This document shows, in pieces, positions 1-5,825 of a stretch of 6,783 nt of DNA. Position 1 is the first letter of the stretch; the number at the start of each line of letters is the position of its first letter. The notes beneath the pieces were generated by a model. The model was not told the DNA's origin and ran no database searches. It was given only the letters and a program-made list of their open reading frames with translations. Source of the stretch: Oscillospiraceae bacterium (GTDB taxonomy: Bacteria; Bacillota; Clostridia; Oscillospirales; Oscillospiraceae); the NCBI GenBank assembly GCA_031282225.1, contig JAITEC010000171.1:1-6783 (forward strand), written 5' to 3'. Position numbers and translations under genes: made by a program.

Positions 1-126
1 AGACGTTATGCAGTCCCGACAGAGGGGGCTGTGACTTGTCGCCAGGGGCGGCGAAAAAGCCCCGTGTGTCGCGTGGCGCGCGCGCAAAAAGCGCCAATTA
101 TGTTCGGAGAGGAGGAGACGGCGTGA
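1..126 (+). CDS. Possible 3' end of an upstream gene (partial, uncertain)
   Basis: The first reading frame is open from the window edge to a TGA at 124-126, giving about 41 residues that end in MFGEEETA. The TGA overlaps the GTG at 123 of the next gene in the sequence GTGA, a common coupling arrangement in phage operons; this is the main argument for it. In this position a portal or minor head protein would be expected, but the visible residues are arginine-rich, low in information and match no family I recognise. A competing reading is that the second frame, which stops at 32-34, is the true upstream gene and that the downstream gene begins at TTG 36. The sequence alone does not decide between them. 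Confidence 0.3.
   Translation, partial: RRYAVPTEGAVTCRQGRRKSPVCRVARAQKAPIMFGEEETA
67..92 (+). repeat. Imperfect direct repeat, copy 1
   Basis: The 26-base segment TGTCGCG-T-GGCGCGCGC-GC-AAAAAGC matches 290-313 with one substitution and a 2-base length difference within the GC alternation. It lies upstream of the SD and start of the 47-residue gene, as copy 2 lies upstream of the scaffold SD. The core is a low-complexity GC alternation, so chance similarity in GC-rich DNA is possible. Confidence 0.4.
110..117 (+). promoter_or_regulatory. Strong ribosome binding site deciding the GTG 123 start
   Basis: AGGAGGAG lies five bases before the GTG at 123 and is one of the best SD matches in the window. 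It favours the short 47-residue product over longer in-frame versions starting at TTG 36 (weaker AGGGGG at 23-28) or GTG 66 (no clear SD). Confidence 0.6.
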
Positions 127-266
127 AAGAAAAAGGCGGTTATGCGGGCAAGGTCGATGTCATCGGCATGACCAAGGCTCCGTTGCCCAAGAAGATAGAC
201 AACCGCAAGGGCGCTCTTATCGTCAAGGGCAACGATCTCCGCGTAGGAAAAGGAAAAGGCAAGTAG
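123..266 (+). CDS. Small basic phage protein of unknown function (47 aa)
   Basis: The product starts MKEKGGYAGKVDVIGMTK and ends in a lysine/glycine tail, GKGKGK. It is strongly basic, has no cysteine, no membrane segment and no signal peptide, and I do not recognise a family. The start is chosen for the SD at 110-117; the same frame is open upstream, so a 67-residue (GTG 66) or 76-residue (TTG 36) form is possible and would add a further arginine-rich stretch containing SRGARAK. It lies just before the scaffold gene, so a head-assembly or DNA-associated role is conceivable, but that rests on position and charge only. An imperfect direct repeat flanks the gene (67-92 and 290-313). Confidence 0.55.
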   Translation: MKEKGGYAGKVDVIGMTKAPLPKKIDNRKGALIVKGNDLRVGKGKGK

Positions 267-289
267 CGCTAAGCGGAGCTATGGCACTA

Positions 290-313
290 TGTCGCGGGGC
301 GCGCGCAAAAAGC
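290..313 (+). repeat. Imperfect direct repeat, copy 2
   Basis: The 24-base partner of 67-92, in the gap between the 47-residue gene and the scaffold gene. Together the two copies bracket the small gene. In one frame each copy reads [V/M]SRGAR(A)K from a potential start (GTG 66, ATG 289). The ATG 289 reading gives only 28 residues, ends at 375 inside the scaffold gene and has no good SD, so I do not call it a gene. Confidence 0.4.
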
Positions 314-358
314 TAGTCGCTGGACAGCGTAAAAATCATGATGTAAGGGGCAATTTTT

Positions 359-1246
359 ATGGCAGTGTTTGTTGACGGAAAATGGGTCGAGCCGGAAGGC
401 GAGATGTCGGACGGAGAAGGTGCCGATACCGGCACAGGGGGCGCGGATGGCGCGGCAACGCCGGACGGGGCTGATGCGCCAGATGATACGGGCGAGGTCG
501 GCGATACGGGCTCGACCGATGGGGATGGCGCGGATGATGGCGCGAGCGAGGGGGACAAGCTCCCCCAAAGCGCGGAAGAAAACGCGCGGCAGGCCGAGGG
601 CAGACGGCGCAGGGAGGCGGCGGCTGCGGAGGCACGGAGACTGGCGGCGGCGGAGGTGTCAGCGTTGCTCGCTGAGCTCGACCTGAGGGACGACGACGGC
701 TCGCCGATAACAACTCCGGACAGGGCGCGCGAGTACGCAGCAAACCGCAGGATCGCGAAACTGAACGAAAGTCTGCGCGCGGGCGAACTGACACTCGACG
801 ACATTAATTTGTTGCGGGGCGCGCCTGTGCCGGCGCAAACTGCAGCCGCGCCGGACACCGGCGCGGACGTCGCGGCGCTTGTCGCGGAGCAACTGACGCG
901 GATCGCGGCGGACTACAACCCGGGGATCAAGAGCATTGACGATATACTCGCGATGGATACGGGTGAGGCGTTCCAGGCCCATGTGAGGGCCGGACAAGAT
1001 TTTTATGGCGCGTACAAGCTGGCGAATGCCGAGGCTATTGCGGAGGCGAAGGCTGCGGCCAAACTGCGCCAGCAGCAGCACAACACGGCCAGCAAGTCGC
1101 ATTTGCAGTCGAGCAGGGGCAAATCGGGAGAGGCGATCTTGACGCCGCCAAAAGAAGTCGCGGAGACGTACAAGCGGTTTTTTCCCGAGGCGACGAACGA
1201 CGAGATCGCGCGCATTTATACCGCGCGCAGGCGCGCGGGGAAATAA
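359..1246 (+). CDS. Putative capsid assembly scaffolding protein (295 aa)
   Basis: The predicted role is to act as an internal scaffold during procapsid assembly. The ATG at 359 follows AGGGG (346-350) at eight bases. Residues 9-66 are extremely acidic and low in complexity (D, G, A, T, E; about 19 Asp/Glu and no Lys or Arg). Residues 68-107 form a charged alanine-rich helix that is probably a coiled coil. Residues 183-222 carry the pattern DYNPGIKSIDDILAMD followed by VRAGQDFYGAYKLAN, which I recognise from proteins encoded just before the capsid gene in many Bacillota phages. A Gln/Ala/Lys-rich helix spans about 223-245, and a basic C-terminal unit (residues 262-295, YKRFFPEATNDEIARIY then RRRAGK) could be the capsid-binding end. 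Low complexity, helical heptads and the location two genes before the capsid gene support the call. No protease motif is seen. Confidence 0.75.
   Translation: MAVFVDGKWVEPEGEMSDGEGADTGTGGADGAATPDGADAPDDTGEVGDTGSTDGDGADDGASEGDKLPQSAEENARQAEGRRRREAAAAEARRLAAAEVSALLAELDLRDDDGSPITTPDRAREYAANRRIAKLNESLRAGELTLDDINLLRGAPVPAQTAAAPDTGADVAALVAEQLTRIAADYNPGIKSIDDILAMDTGEAFQAHVRAGQDFYGAYKLANAEAIAEAKAAAKLRQQQHNTASKSHLQSSRGKSGEAILTPPKEVAETYKRFFPEATNDEIARIYTARRRAGK
1221..1238 (+). promoter_or_regulatory. Perfect 8-bp GC inverted repeat before the decoration gene RBS
   Basis: CCGCGCGC (1221-1228), AG, then GCGCGCGG (1231-1238) can form a very stable hairpin with a short loop over the last scaffold codons, ten bases before the GGAGGTT SD at 1248-1254. 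No U-tract follows, so it is not a standard intrinsic terminator. It could stabilise the 3' side mRNA or mark a processing point between the low-need scaffold and the high-need capsid genes. It also encodes the basic ARRRAG tail, so the structure may be a by-product of arginine codons. Confidence 0.35.
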
Positions 1247-1261
1247 TGGAGGTTATTTTAT

Positions 1262-1705
1262 ATGGCATTTTTACCGTATAGCGCGGACGTGGACAAATCC
1301 ATCCCGAACGAGGATCACCCCGCAGTGTCGGGTGACTACCGAGTAGGGCAGGCGCTATATTTCGAAAACGGCGTGTTGAAAACCGCGTCGGACACCAATG
1401 TAGCCCGGTACATATGCGTACAGGAGTCGCGTGGGCATGAGGACGGCGCGGTATTGGCGGCGCACAGGATAAACCACGACGTGCGGTATCAGACGACGGC
1501 GGCGCTCGCGCCTACGGTCGGCAATTCGTACGACGTGGAGTCGGGCGGGCTATCGCTTGCCGCCACGTCGTCCACCGGGAACTTCGCGGTCGACCAGACG
1601 TGGGATGACGCGAGCGGAGTCCACTGGGCGGTCGGGCGCTTTACCGAGGACGCGTCGGCGCGCCTTGCGGACATCGAGTCGCGGCTCGACGCCGGGAACT
1701 TATAA
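1262..1705 (+). CDS. Putative capsid decoration/stabilisation protein (147 aa)
   Basis: The ATG at 1262 follows a near-ideal GGAGGTT (1248-1254) at seven bases. The protein is predicted mostly beta: residues 23-50 (SGDYRVGQALYFENGVLKTA) fit the pattern 'set, make available, becomes a coat value' seen in small capsid decoration-type proteins that precede the capsid gene in many gut phages, with later strands around VRYQTTAALAPTVGNSYDV. The pattern xVGQALxxxxGxLxxA is the clearest resemblance. The last 17 residues (ASARLADIESRLDAGNL) form a predicted amphipathic helix, possibly a trimer-promoting or capsid-anchoring tail. Length and position between scaffold and major capsid genes match lambda gpD-like placement, but I see no direct gpD signature. 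It could instead be a head protein of another kind; assignment rests on context and fold pattern. Confidence 0.6.
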   Translation: MAFLPYSADVDKSIPNEDHPAVSGDYRVGQALYFENGVLKTASDTNVARYICVQESRGHEDGAVLAAHRINHDVRYQTTAALAPTVGNSYDVESGGLSLAATSSTGNFAVDQTWDDASGVHWAVGRFTEDASARLADIESRLDAGNL

Positions 1706-1725
1706 CGGGGAGGGGCTAGATAGGT

Positions 1726-2751
1726 ATGGCTGGAATCACAATCACAGAGGCTAGTGGACTGCTGGACTCCGTTTACGGCAAGTACATGTATCCATTGGCT
1801 AAAATCATAGACGACTACGGCACGGCGAAAAACCGCGACGAGCGCCTAAAGGCACTATTCAATTTCGAGACAAGCTCGCATTTTGCTGAGAGCATAAAGT
1901 CCATGACCGCGTTCGAGGGCTTCAAGCCAGTCGCAGAGAATGGTGCGTATCCCGATGACCAACTGCAAGAGGGGTTTGACAAGCTGTTCCCGCACGTGAC
2001 GTGGAAAGATAGATTCCGCATCTCTCGCGAGATGGTGGACGACGAGAAGATAGGCGAGATGAAGCGTCTCGCTAGCAAGTTCGTGAGCGGATATGACCGC
2101 ACGCGTGAGCGGTTCGGGGCGGCGCTTTACGGTGCCGCTATTGCCGGGGAAAGCGACTTGAATTTCGCGGGTAGAGCGTTCAAGGGGGTGTCGGCTAGCG
2201 CGGATGGCAAACCGCTTTTTGACGCGGCGCATCCGTCCAGCATAGATCCGACTTTTACGCAGTCCAACTGCTTTTCGGATGCTTTCAGCCAGGACGCGCT
2301 CTCAAAGGCGCAGTCGCGGATGATAGACTTCCGTGACGACAACCTCTCTATCTTAGAGATAGTTCCGAACACGATTTTGCTGCCTAACGACGCAGAGGCC
2401 ATACAGACAGTGTTCGGGGTGGTGGGCGCGTATTCCCAGCCGGATACGTCAAACAACAACTGGAACTACCATTTTGGGGCGTGGAACGTCTTGATCTGGC
2501 CGCAGCTCAACGAGTTTATCCCGTCTGGAGTCGTCACGGCGGGCGCTTTCCCGTGGGTGCTCATTGCGGACGGGTTTTCAAAGCAGTTCGACGGTGCCGT
2601 GTGGTACGAGCGCGAGCCGATTGCGGTGGACGCTTATGAGGATAAGAACACGGACGCGGCGGTCTGGAACGGGCGCGCGCGCTGGAGCGCGGGTTTCTTC
2701 GATTGGCGGGCGTTCGCCGTAGGTGGCGTTGACAGGGGGACGGCGCTTTAG
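1726..2751 (+). CDS. Major capsid protein, HK97-fold, Mu gpT-like (341 aa)
   Basis: This is the shell-forming protein. The ATG at 1726 follows GGGGAGGGG (1707-1715) at ten bases. Residues 1-30 form a helical N-arm. Residues 65-110 (FKPVAENGAYPDDQLQEGF, then HVTWKDRFRISREMVDDEK) match the E-loop/spine-helix region of capsid proteins of this class. A conserved signature GKPLFDAAHP occurs at 161-170, followed by TQSNCFSDAFSQDALSKAQ and IVPNTILLPNDAEAIQTVF (an A-domain type strand-helix-strand). The C-terminus carries WYEREPI and RARWSAGFFDWRAFAVG, a typical beta-rich closing segment. The LFDxAHP motif and the length are characteristic of Mu gpT-like major head subunits. It is less GC-rich than its neighbours, with more balanced codons, which suits a highly expressed gene. 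A scaffold gene is present separately, and no fused protease is seen. Confidence 0.88.
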   Translation: MAGITITEASGLLDSVYGKYMYPLAKIIDDYGTAKNRDERLKALFNFETSSHFAESIKSMTAFEGFKPVAENGAYPDDQLQEGFDKLFPHVTWKDRFRISREMVDDEKIGEMKRLASKFVSGYDRTRERFGAALYGAAIAGESDLNFAGRAFKGVSASADGKPLFDAAHPSSIDPTFTQSNCFSDAFSQDALSKAQSRMIDFRDDNLSILEIVPNTILLPNDAEAIQTVFGVVGAYSQPDTSNNNWNYHFGAWNVLIWPQLNEFIPSGVVTAGAFPWVLIADGFSKQFDGAVWYEREPIAVDAYEDKNTDAAVWNGRARWSAGFFDWRAFAVGGVDRGTAL

Positions 2752-2770
2752 GCGCTAGCGGTTTGCGCCT
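2750..2770 (+). terminator. GC stem-loop at the capsid gene stop codon
   Basis: AGGCGC (2750-2755) pairs with GCGCCT (2765-2770) around a nine-base loop, starting inside the TAG stop of the capsid gene. No U-run follows, so strong termination is unlikely; a partial attenuator or an mRNA-stabilising 3' structure is more plausible. It would give more capsid than downstream message, a common need in phage structural operons. The evidence is only a 6-bp stem in GC-rich DNA. Confidence 0.3.
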
Positions 2771-2793
2771 GGTGGGCGCGGGAGAGGGTGAGG

Positions 2794-3213
2794 ATGCGTA
2801 TGTCGACATATATGCCGGACGGGGACTCGCGGACCATTGGGCAGGTCATAGCGGACATCGACGGCGTTTGTCCCAACGCGTTCTCGGAAGACGTTAAGGC
2901 GCGATGGATAGCGCAGCTCGATATGCTCATCTGGCGCGACTTGTTCCTGCAAGCGCCCCTTCCGGAGCTCGACTACAATTGGCCGGAGTGCGCCGACTGG
3001 CAGGTCCTTGTAGCCGCGCCTGACGACGACATCTACGACTTGTACTTGCGCGCGCAGGTCGAGTTCCACAACGGGGAGTATGAGAAGTACGACAATACGA
3101 TGGCTTACTTCAACTCTCGTTACCGCGAGTTCTCGGCGTGGTTCATTAACTTGTATAGACCGGCGTATGGGTACGTGGAGCGCGGCGGGCGCGGCATAAC
3201 GGGGGGAGGATAA
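2794..3213 (+). CDS. Putative head-tail connector-type protein (139 aa)
   Basis: This is likely a neck or connector component placed directly after the capsid gene. Recognisable features are IGQVIADIDGVCPNAFSEDV, then KARWIAQLDMLIWRDLF, then LVAAPDDDIYDLYLRAQV and HNGEYEKYDNTMAYFNSRY. The pattern of a WL-x-x-LD helix, 'LVAPxDxxYxxYLxAQI' and a 'NGExxxYxNxMxxFN' helix is one I know from small all-helical proteins in this position in gut Bacillota phages; whether they are true gp6-like connectors is not established here. Several starts are possible: GTG 2788, ATG 2794, ATG 2800, ATG 2812. ATG 2794 is chosen because GGAGAGGG (2781-2788) precedes it by about five bases; ATG 2800 with GTGAGG (2788-2793) is equally possible. 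The TAA at 3211 lies between the SD and ATG of the next gene, suggesting translational coupling. Confidence 0.6.
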   Translation: MRMSTYMPDGDSRTIGQVIADIDGVCPNAFSEDVKARWIAQLDMLIWRDLFLQAPLPELDYNWPECADWQVLVAAPDDDIYDLYLRAQVEFHNGEYEKYDNTMAYFNSRYREFSAWFINLYRPAYGYVERGGRGITGGG

Positions 3214-3215
3214 GG

Positions 3216-3950
3216 ATGTATCGCGAAATAATCAACCACCCGTACTTTTTGTCCGCCTACGGGTTATGGCTAAAGCACGGGAATACTGGCTCCGAGTCTG
3301 ACTTCTTGGCGTCGCTCAAGGGCGAGCCGGGGCGCGGCTGGCGGGTGCTATCGTCTTACAGCAGCTTGCAGCAGCTTGAGAGCGTCCACCCTACGGGAGA
3401 ACCGGGCGATGCGTACAAGGTATCTACCGGGCCGCTGCCCACGGACTATCTCCTATACACATGGGACGAGGAAAATGGACAGTGGATGGCCGTCAACGTC
3501 GTTGGCCCCACGGGCGAGACAGGCAAGACGGGAGCTGTGGGGCCGGCGGGGCCCAAGGGCAGCAAGGGCGACAAGGGGGATCCGGGTCCGGAGGGGCCGC
3601 GCGGGAGCCGGGGGATGCAGGGGCGCGACAGCTTGGGCTGGGAGGCCGTGGAGGCCGCAGAGGCTGCCGCCGCGAAATCGGAGTCGTGGGCTGCGGGCGG
3701 CACAGGGTCGCGCGAGGGCGAGGACGCCAACAACGCGTACCACTGGGCAATGATAGCGATAAGTGCGGCGGGCCTGCCTTGGCTGTCGCCGGAAATGCCG
3801 GCACACCAGCCGGTAGGCGGCCTGTGGTTTGACAACTCGGGCGCACAACCCGAGGGGAGCGGGGGCAATATCGCAGTGCTGGGCGGGGCGTGGTATGCCG
3901 ACGAGTATCCCCCGGACGACGCCTACACACAGTGGATAGACCCGGACTGA
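3216..3950 (+). CDS. Collagen-like phage fibre protein (244 aa)
   Basis: A virion fibre or tail appendage protein is predicted. The ATG at 3216 follows GGGAGGA (3204-3210) at five bases. Residues 12-38 ([19 protein letters not shown] then LKGEPG) are the familiar 'AYxxWLxxGNTGSExDFLxSLKG' lead-in to collagen-like phage proteins. Residues 44-96 ([19 protein letters not shown], then GDAYKVST and [10 protein letters not shown]) form a small carbohydrate-module-like beta unit often found before Gly-X-Y tracts. Residues 97-138 are 14 uninterrupted Gly-X-Y triplets expected to form a trimeric triple helix. Residues 154-181 contain [20 protein letters not shown], close to the widespread SExxAxGGTGTREGEDTDNAxYY fibre motif. 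The C-terminal part has [12 protein letters not shown] and a WIDPD end. No chaperone domain is visible. Role and domain order are well supported; the receptor is unknown. Confidence 0.8.
   Translation: MYREIINHPYFLSAYGLWLKHGNTGSESDFLASLKGEPGRGWRVLSSYSSLQQLESVHPTGEPGDAYKVSTGPLPTDYLLYTWDEENGQWMAVNVVGPTGETGKTGAVGPAGPKGSKGDKGDPGPEGPRGSRGMQGRDSLGWEAVEAAEAAAAKSESWAAGGTGSREGEDANNAYHWAMIAISAAGLPWLSPEMPAHQPVGGLWFDNSGAQPEGSGGNIAVLGGAWYADEYPPDDAYTQWIDPD
3504..3629 (+). repeat. Collagen-like Gly-X-Y tract (14 triplets)
   Basis: Fourteen consecutive Gly-X-Y triplets starting [19 protein letters not shown] and including [13 protein letters not shown]. It is rich in charged pairs (KGDKGD, PEGPRG) that favour triple-helix register in bacterial and phage collagens lacking hydroxyproline. 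The DNA is imperfectly repetitive (GGN CCN or GGN NNG units), so length variation by recombination is plausible. Confidence 0.9.
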
Positions 3951-3989
3951 TGACGGCTGGTGCCGATTTGATTTGATGGGGGTTTTTTG

Positions 3990-4841
3990 ATGGCTAATGT
4001 GCCGGTCACGCTAAAAGCGCGCAACGCGTCCAGCGGGTGGGACGCGATATATCCCAAAACCACGCTCGCGCAGATTATAGGATTGATAAGCGGGGACAAG
4101 ATAGACCCCTCGCTGATGCCGGATCTCGCCGTGACACACGTCGTGGAGGCCGCAAGCCAAACGGCGATGCTGGCGTTGTCTGTGCAGCAGGGGGACTTGT
4201 GTTTCCGCACGGACGAGAGCAAGGTTTACATACTCGTGGCGGAGCCGGCGTCTACGCTCGCCAACTGGAAGCAATGGACGGTGCCGGTGCAGACGAGCGT
4301 GAGCGGCAACGCCGGGACGGCCACTAAACTCGCGACGGCGCGGGCGGTGGATGGCGTGAGCTTCGACGGTAGCGCGGACATATCGCATTACGCGACGTGC
4401 TCAACAGCCGCGGCCACAGTCGAGAAAACTGCGGCGCTAACGGGGTTTGCCCTCGCGACCGGCGCAATCGTTAAGGTCAAATTTACGGTCACGAACACGG
4501 CGAATAATCCGACGCTCAACATTAGCGGCACGGGGGCGAAGGCGATATATTACCACAACGCCGCGATCGTTGCCGCGATGTTGGCTGCGAACCGGTTTTA
4601 TGAGTTCGTTTACAACGGGACGCAGTGGGAGCTCCTGGGCGACGTGGACACGCAGTATGCCGCGATGAGCGTGGCCGAGGGTACGGCGGGCACTGCTACG
4701 ACGAGTCGCGCGGTGCGCGCGGACTACTTGCAGCAGATAATCGATGCGCGAATACTTACCAACGCGCGCATCACGGCGGGGGCCACGGAGCCGTCGTCGC
4801 CCAATACGGGTGACATCTGGCTTGATTATAACAACGCGTAA
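3990..4841 (+). CDS. Modular phage tail fibre protein, first of two relatives (283 aa)
   Basis: Predicted host-recognition fibre. I take ATG 3990 as the start (MANVPVTLKA), with GGGGG at 3978-3982 as SD; a TTG one codon earlier (3987) is unlikely. Residues 16-24 (GWDAIYPKT) give a short N-terminal motif of the virion-attachment type. Residues 47-97 (AVTHVVEAASQTAMLALSVQ, GDLCFRTDESKVYILVAEP, STLANWKQW) are the well-known fibre module that reads 'AMLALxAQxGDxxxRTDxxKxYILxAEPASTLANW'. Residues 105-140 carry GNAGTATKLATARAVDGVSF, a repeat-type fibre spacer. Residues 134-217 form a beta module shared with the next gene. Residues 232-251 (TAGTATTSRAVRADYLQQII) are another common fibre element, and the C-terminus has PNTGDIWLDY, resembling [10 protein letters not shown] in the collagen-like neighbour. 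It is almost wholly built of known modules, and the receptor is unknown. Confidence 0.83.
   Translation: MANVPVTLKARNASSGWDAIYPKTTLAQIIGLISGDKIDPSLMPDLAVTHVVEAASQTAMLALSVQQGDLCFRTDESKVYILVAEPASTLANWKQWTVPVQTSVSGNAGTATKLATARAVDGVSFDGSADISHYATCSTAAATVEKTAALTGFALATGAIVKVKFTVTNTANNPTLNISGTGAKAIYYHNAAIVAAMLAANRFYEFVYNGTQWELLGDVDTQYAAMSVAEGTAGTATTSRAVRADYLQQIIDARILTNARITAGATEPSSPNTGDIWLDYNNA
4389..4640 (+). repeat. Shared fibre module, copy 1 (residues 134-217)
   Basis: The protein segment beginning YATCSTAAATVEKTAALTGF and including NPTLNISGTGAKAI and NGTQWELLG aligns with residues 140-222 of the next gene, at roughly 45% identity by eye. Conserved points are YATxSTAAAT, the central FT, PTL-x-x-SGTGA and GTxWxLL. 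The two copies are on consecutive genes, so intragenic or intergenic duplication followed by divergence, or separate recruitment of the same module, is likely. Confidence 0.75.
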
Positions 4842-4847
4842 GGGAGG
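4841..4847 (+). promoter_or_regulatory. Ribosome binding site deciding a TTG start
   Basis: AGGGAGG, whose first base is also the last base of the preceding TAA stop (4839-4841), lies eight bases before TTG 4856. No ATG or GTG is available in frame nearby with an SD, and MAEHNVIARI is the expected lead-in to the fibre motif, so a TTG start is well supported. Confidence 0.65.
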
Positions 4848-4855
4848 CGGCGCAA

Positions 4856-5812
4856 TTGGCCGAGCATAATGTAATTGCCCGTATCCGCACCGCGCTGGGT
4901 TACGACACACTGTGGTTCAAGACACGCATTGGACAAGTTATTGACGATAGCGATGTCAGCCTGACGCAGATTTTGACCGGGAAGGCCGATCTCGGTCCGG
5001 ATGGCAAACTCCCTGTTGGACAGCTCCCGGGGGCGGTGACGGCTGGGGGGTTAGCATACCAGGGGACGTTCAACGCGGCTACGGGGATGGACGGCGGGGG
5101 CGCGGCGCTTCCTGCGCCTTCTGCGGCCAATAAGGGCTACTACTGGATTTGCGACACAGCCGGGACGTTTCAGTCTGTCGTGTTCAACCCAAAGGATTGG
5201 GCGGTGAGCCACGGGGATCGGTGGGATCATGTGGACAACTCGGATCCGACGCTGGCGATGCTCGGGTGCGGGTACGCGACGAGTTCGACGGCGGCGGCAA
5301 CGGCGGCCAAAACAACGAGCGCGATAGTGGGTTTCGTGCGCACGGTGGGCGGTTGTGTCGCCGTATCGTTTACATACCAAAGCACAGCGGCGTCTCCGAC
5401 GCTGGACGTGTCGGGGACTGGCGCGGCGGCGGTGCGGTGCAACGGGGCGGCGGCGACTGCGGATATGATACCTCTGGCGGGGCTGTTTGAGTGGGACGGG
5501 ACGTATTGGCAGTTGCTCAACCCCGCGCCGACGTGGGCGGAGGCGGCGGTGACGCTGGCGGCGGCGAGTTGGACTGGGAGCGCGGTGCCGTGGTCGTACG
5601 CGATAAGCACGACTGCGGTGCGGATAACGCCGACGAACCTGATACACATAAGGCCGGCGGCTGGCATAACCGACGAGGCGCTGTCGGCGCTGGCGGCTGC
5701 GGGTATAGACGACACCGCGTCGGTACAGGCGTGGGGGTCGATAACGCTCAAAGCTTACGGCACCAAACCGACGGTGGCGATACCGATAAAACTGATAGCG
5801 CAGGCTACGTGA
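4856..5812 (+). CDS. Modular phage tail fibre protein, second of two relatives (318 aa)
   Basis: Predicted receptor-binding or structural fibre. It starts at TTG (see the SD at 4841). Residues 15-23 (GYDTLWFKT) correspond to GWDAIYPKT in the previous gene, suggesting the same N-terminal docking role. Residues 65-132 contain LAYQGTFNAATG, ANKGYYWICDTAGTFQ and AVSHGDRWDHVDNS, the 'YKGTxxAxTN...GDxWVxxNG' adaptor module often seen in phage fibres. Residues 140-222 are the module shared with the previous gene. Residues 231-318 (AVTLAAASWTGSAVPWSYAI ... ITLKAYGTKPTVAIPI) match a recurrent C-terminal fibre domain that begins 'VTLxAAxWTGxxxPYxxTxxV' and ends near 'KPTxDIPxxV'. Isoleucine codon use switches sharply along the gene: residues 1-98 use ATT/ATC only (six sites), while residues 157-318 use ATA at all 12 sites. 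This suggests a recombined C-terminal half. Confidence 0.83.
   Translation: MAEHNVIARIRTALGYDTLWFKTRIGQVIDDSDVSLTQILTGKADLGPDGKLPVGQLPGAVTAGGLAYQGTFNAATGMDGGGAALPAPSAANKGYYWICDTAGTFQSVVFNPKDWAVSHGDRWDHVDNSDPTLAMLGCGYATSSTAAATAAKTTSAIVGFVRTVGGCVAVSFTYQSTAASPTLDVSGTGAAAVRCNGAAATADMIPLAGLFEWDGTYWQLLNPAPTWAEAAVTLAAASWTGSAVPWSYAISTTAVRITPTNLIHIRPAAGITDEALSALAAAGIDDTASVQAWGSITLKAYGTKPTVAIPIKLIAQAT
5273..5521 (+). repeat. Shared fibre module, copy 2 (residues 140-222)
   Basis: Partner of 4389-4640. It starts YATSSTAAATAAKTTSAIVG and holds SPTLDVSGTGAAAV and DGTYWQLLN. Identity is at the level of protein sequence; the DNA copies have diverged, and copy 2 is distinctly richer in GCG and GGC codons, so this is not a recent duplication. 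Confidence 0.75.
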
Positions 5813-5825
5813 TGGAGGGGATAGT

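Noticed and set aside
289..375. 28-codon ORF starting MSRGARKKLV
   Set aside because: No good SD, it overlaps the scaffold start, and its similarity to the upstream SRGARAK stretch is better treated as part of the direct repeat.
313..858. Minus-strand open frames opposite the scaffold gene
   Set aside because: Ser/Ala/Pro low-complexity translations are the mirror of the acidic Gly/Ala/Asp region of the scaffold gene; no start signals or family resemblance.
1674..1689. Stem TCGAG/CTCGA near the decoration gene end
   Set aside because: Only five base pairs inside coding sequence and not near a regulatory point; expected by chance.
3951..3989. Intrinsic terminator before the first modular fibre gene (GGGGGTTTTTTG)
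   Set aside because: The six-T run has no convincing preceding hairpin, and the G run serves as the SD for ATG 3990.
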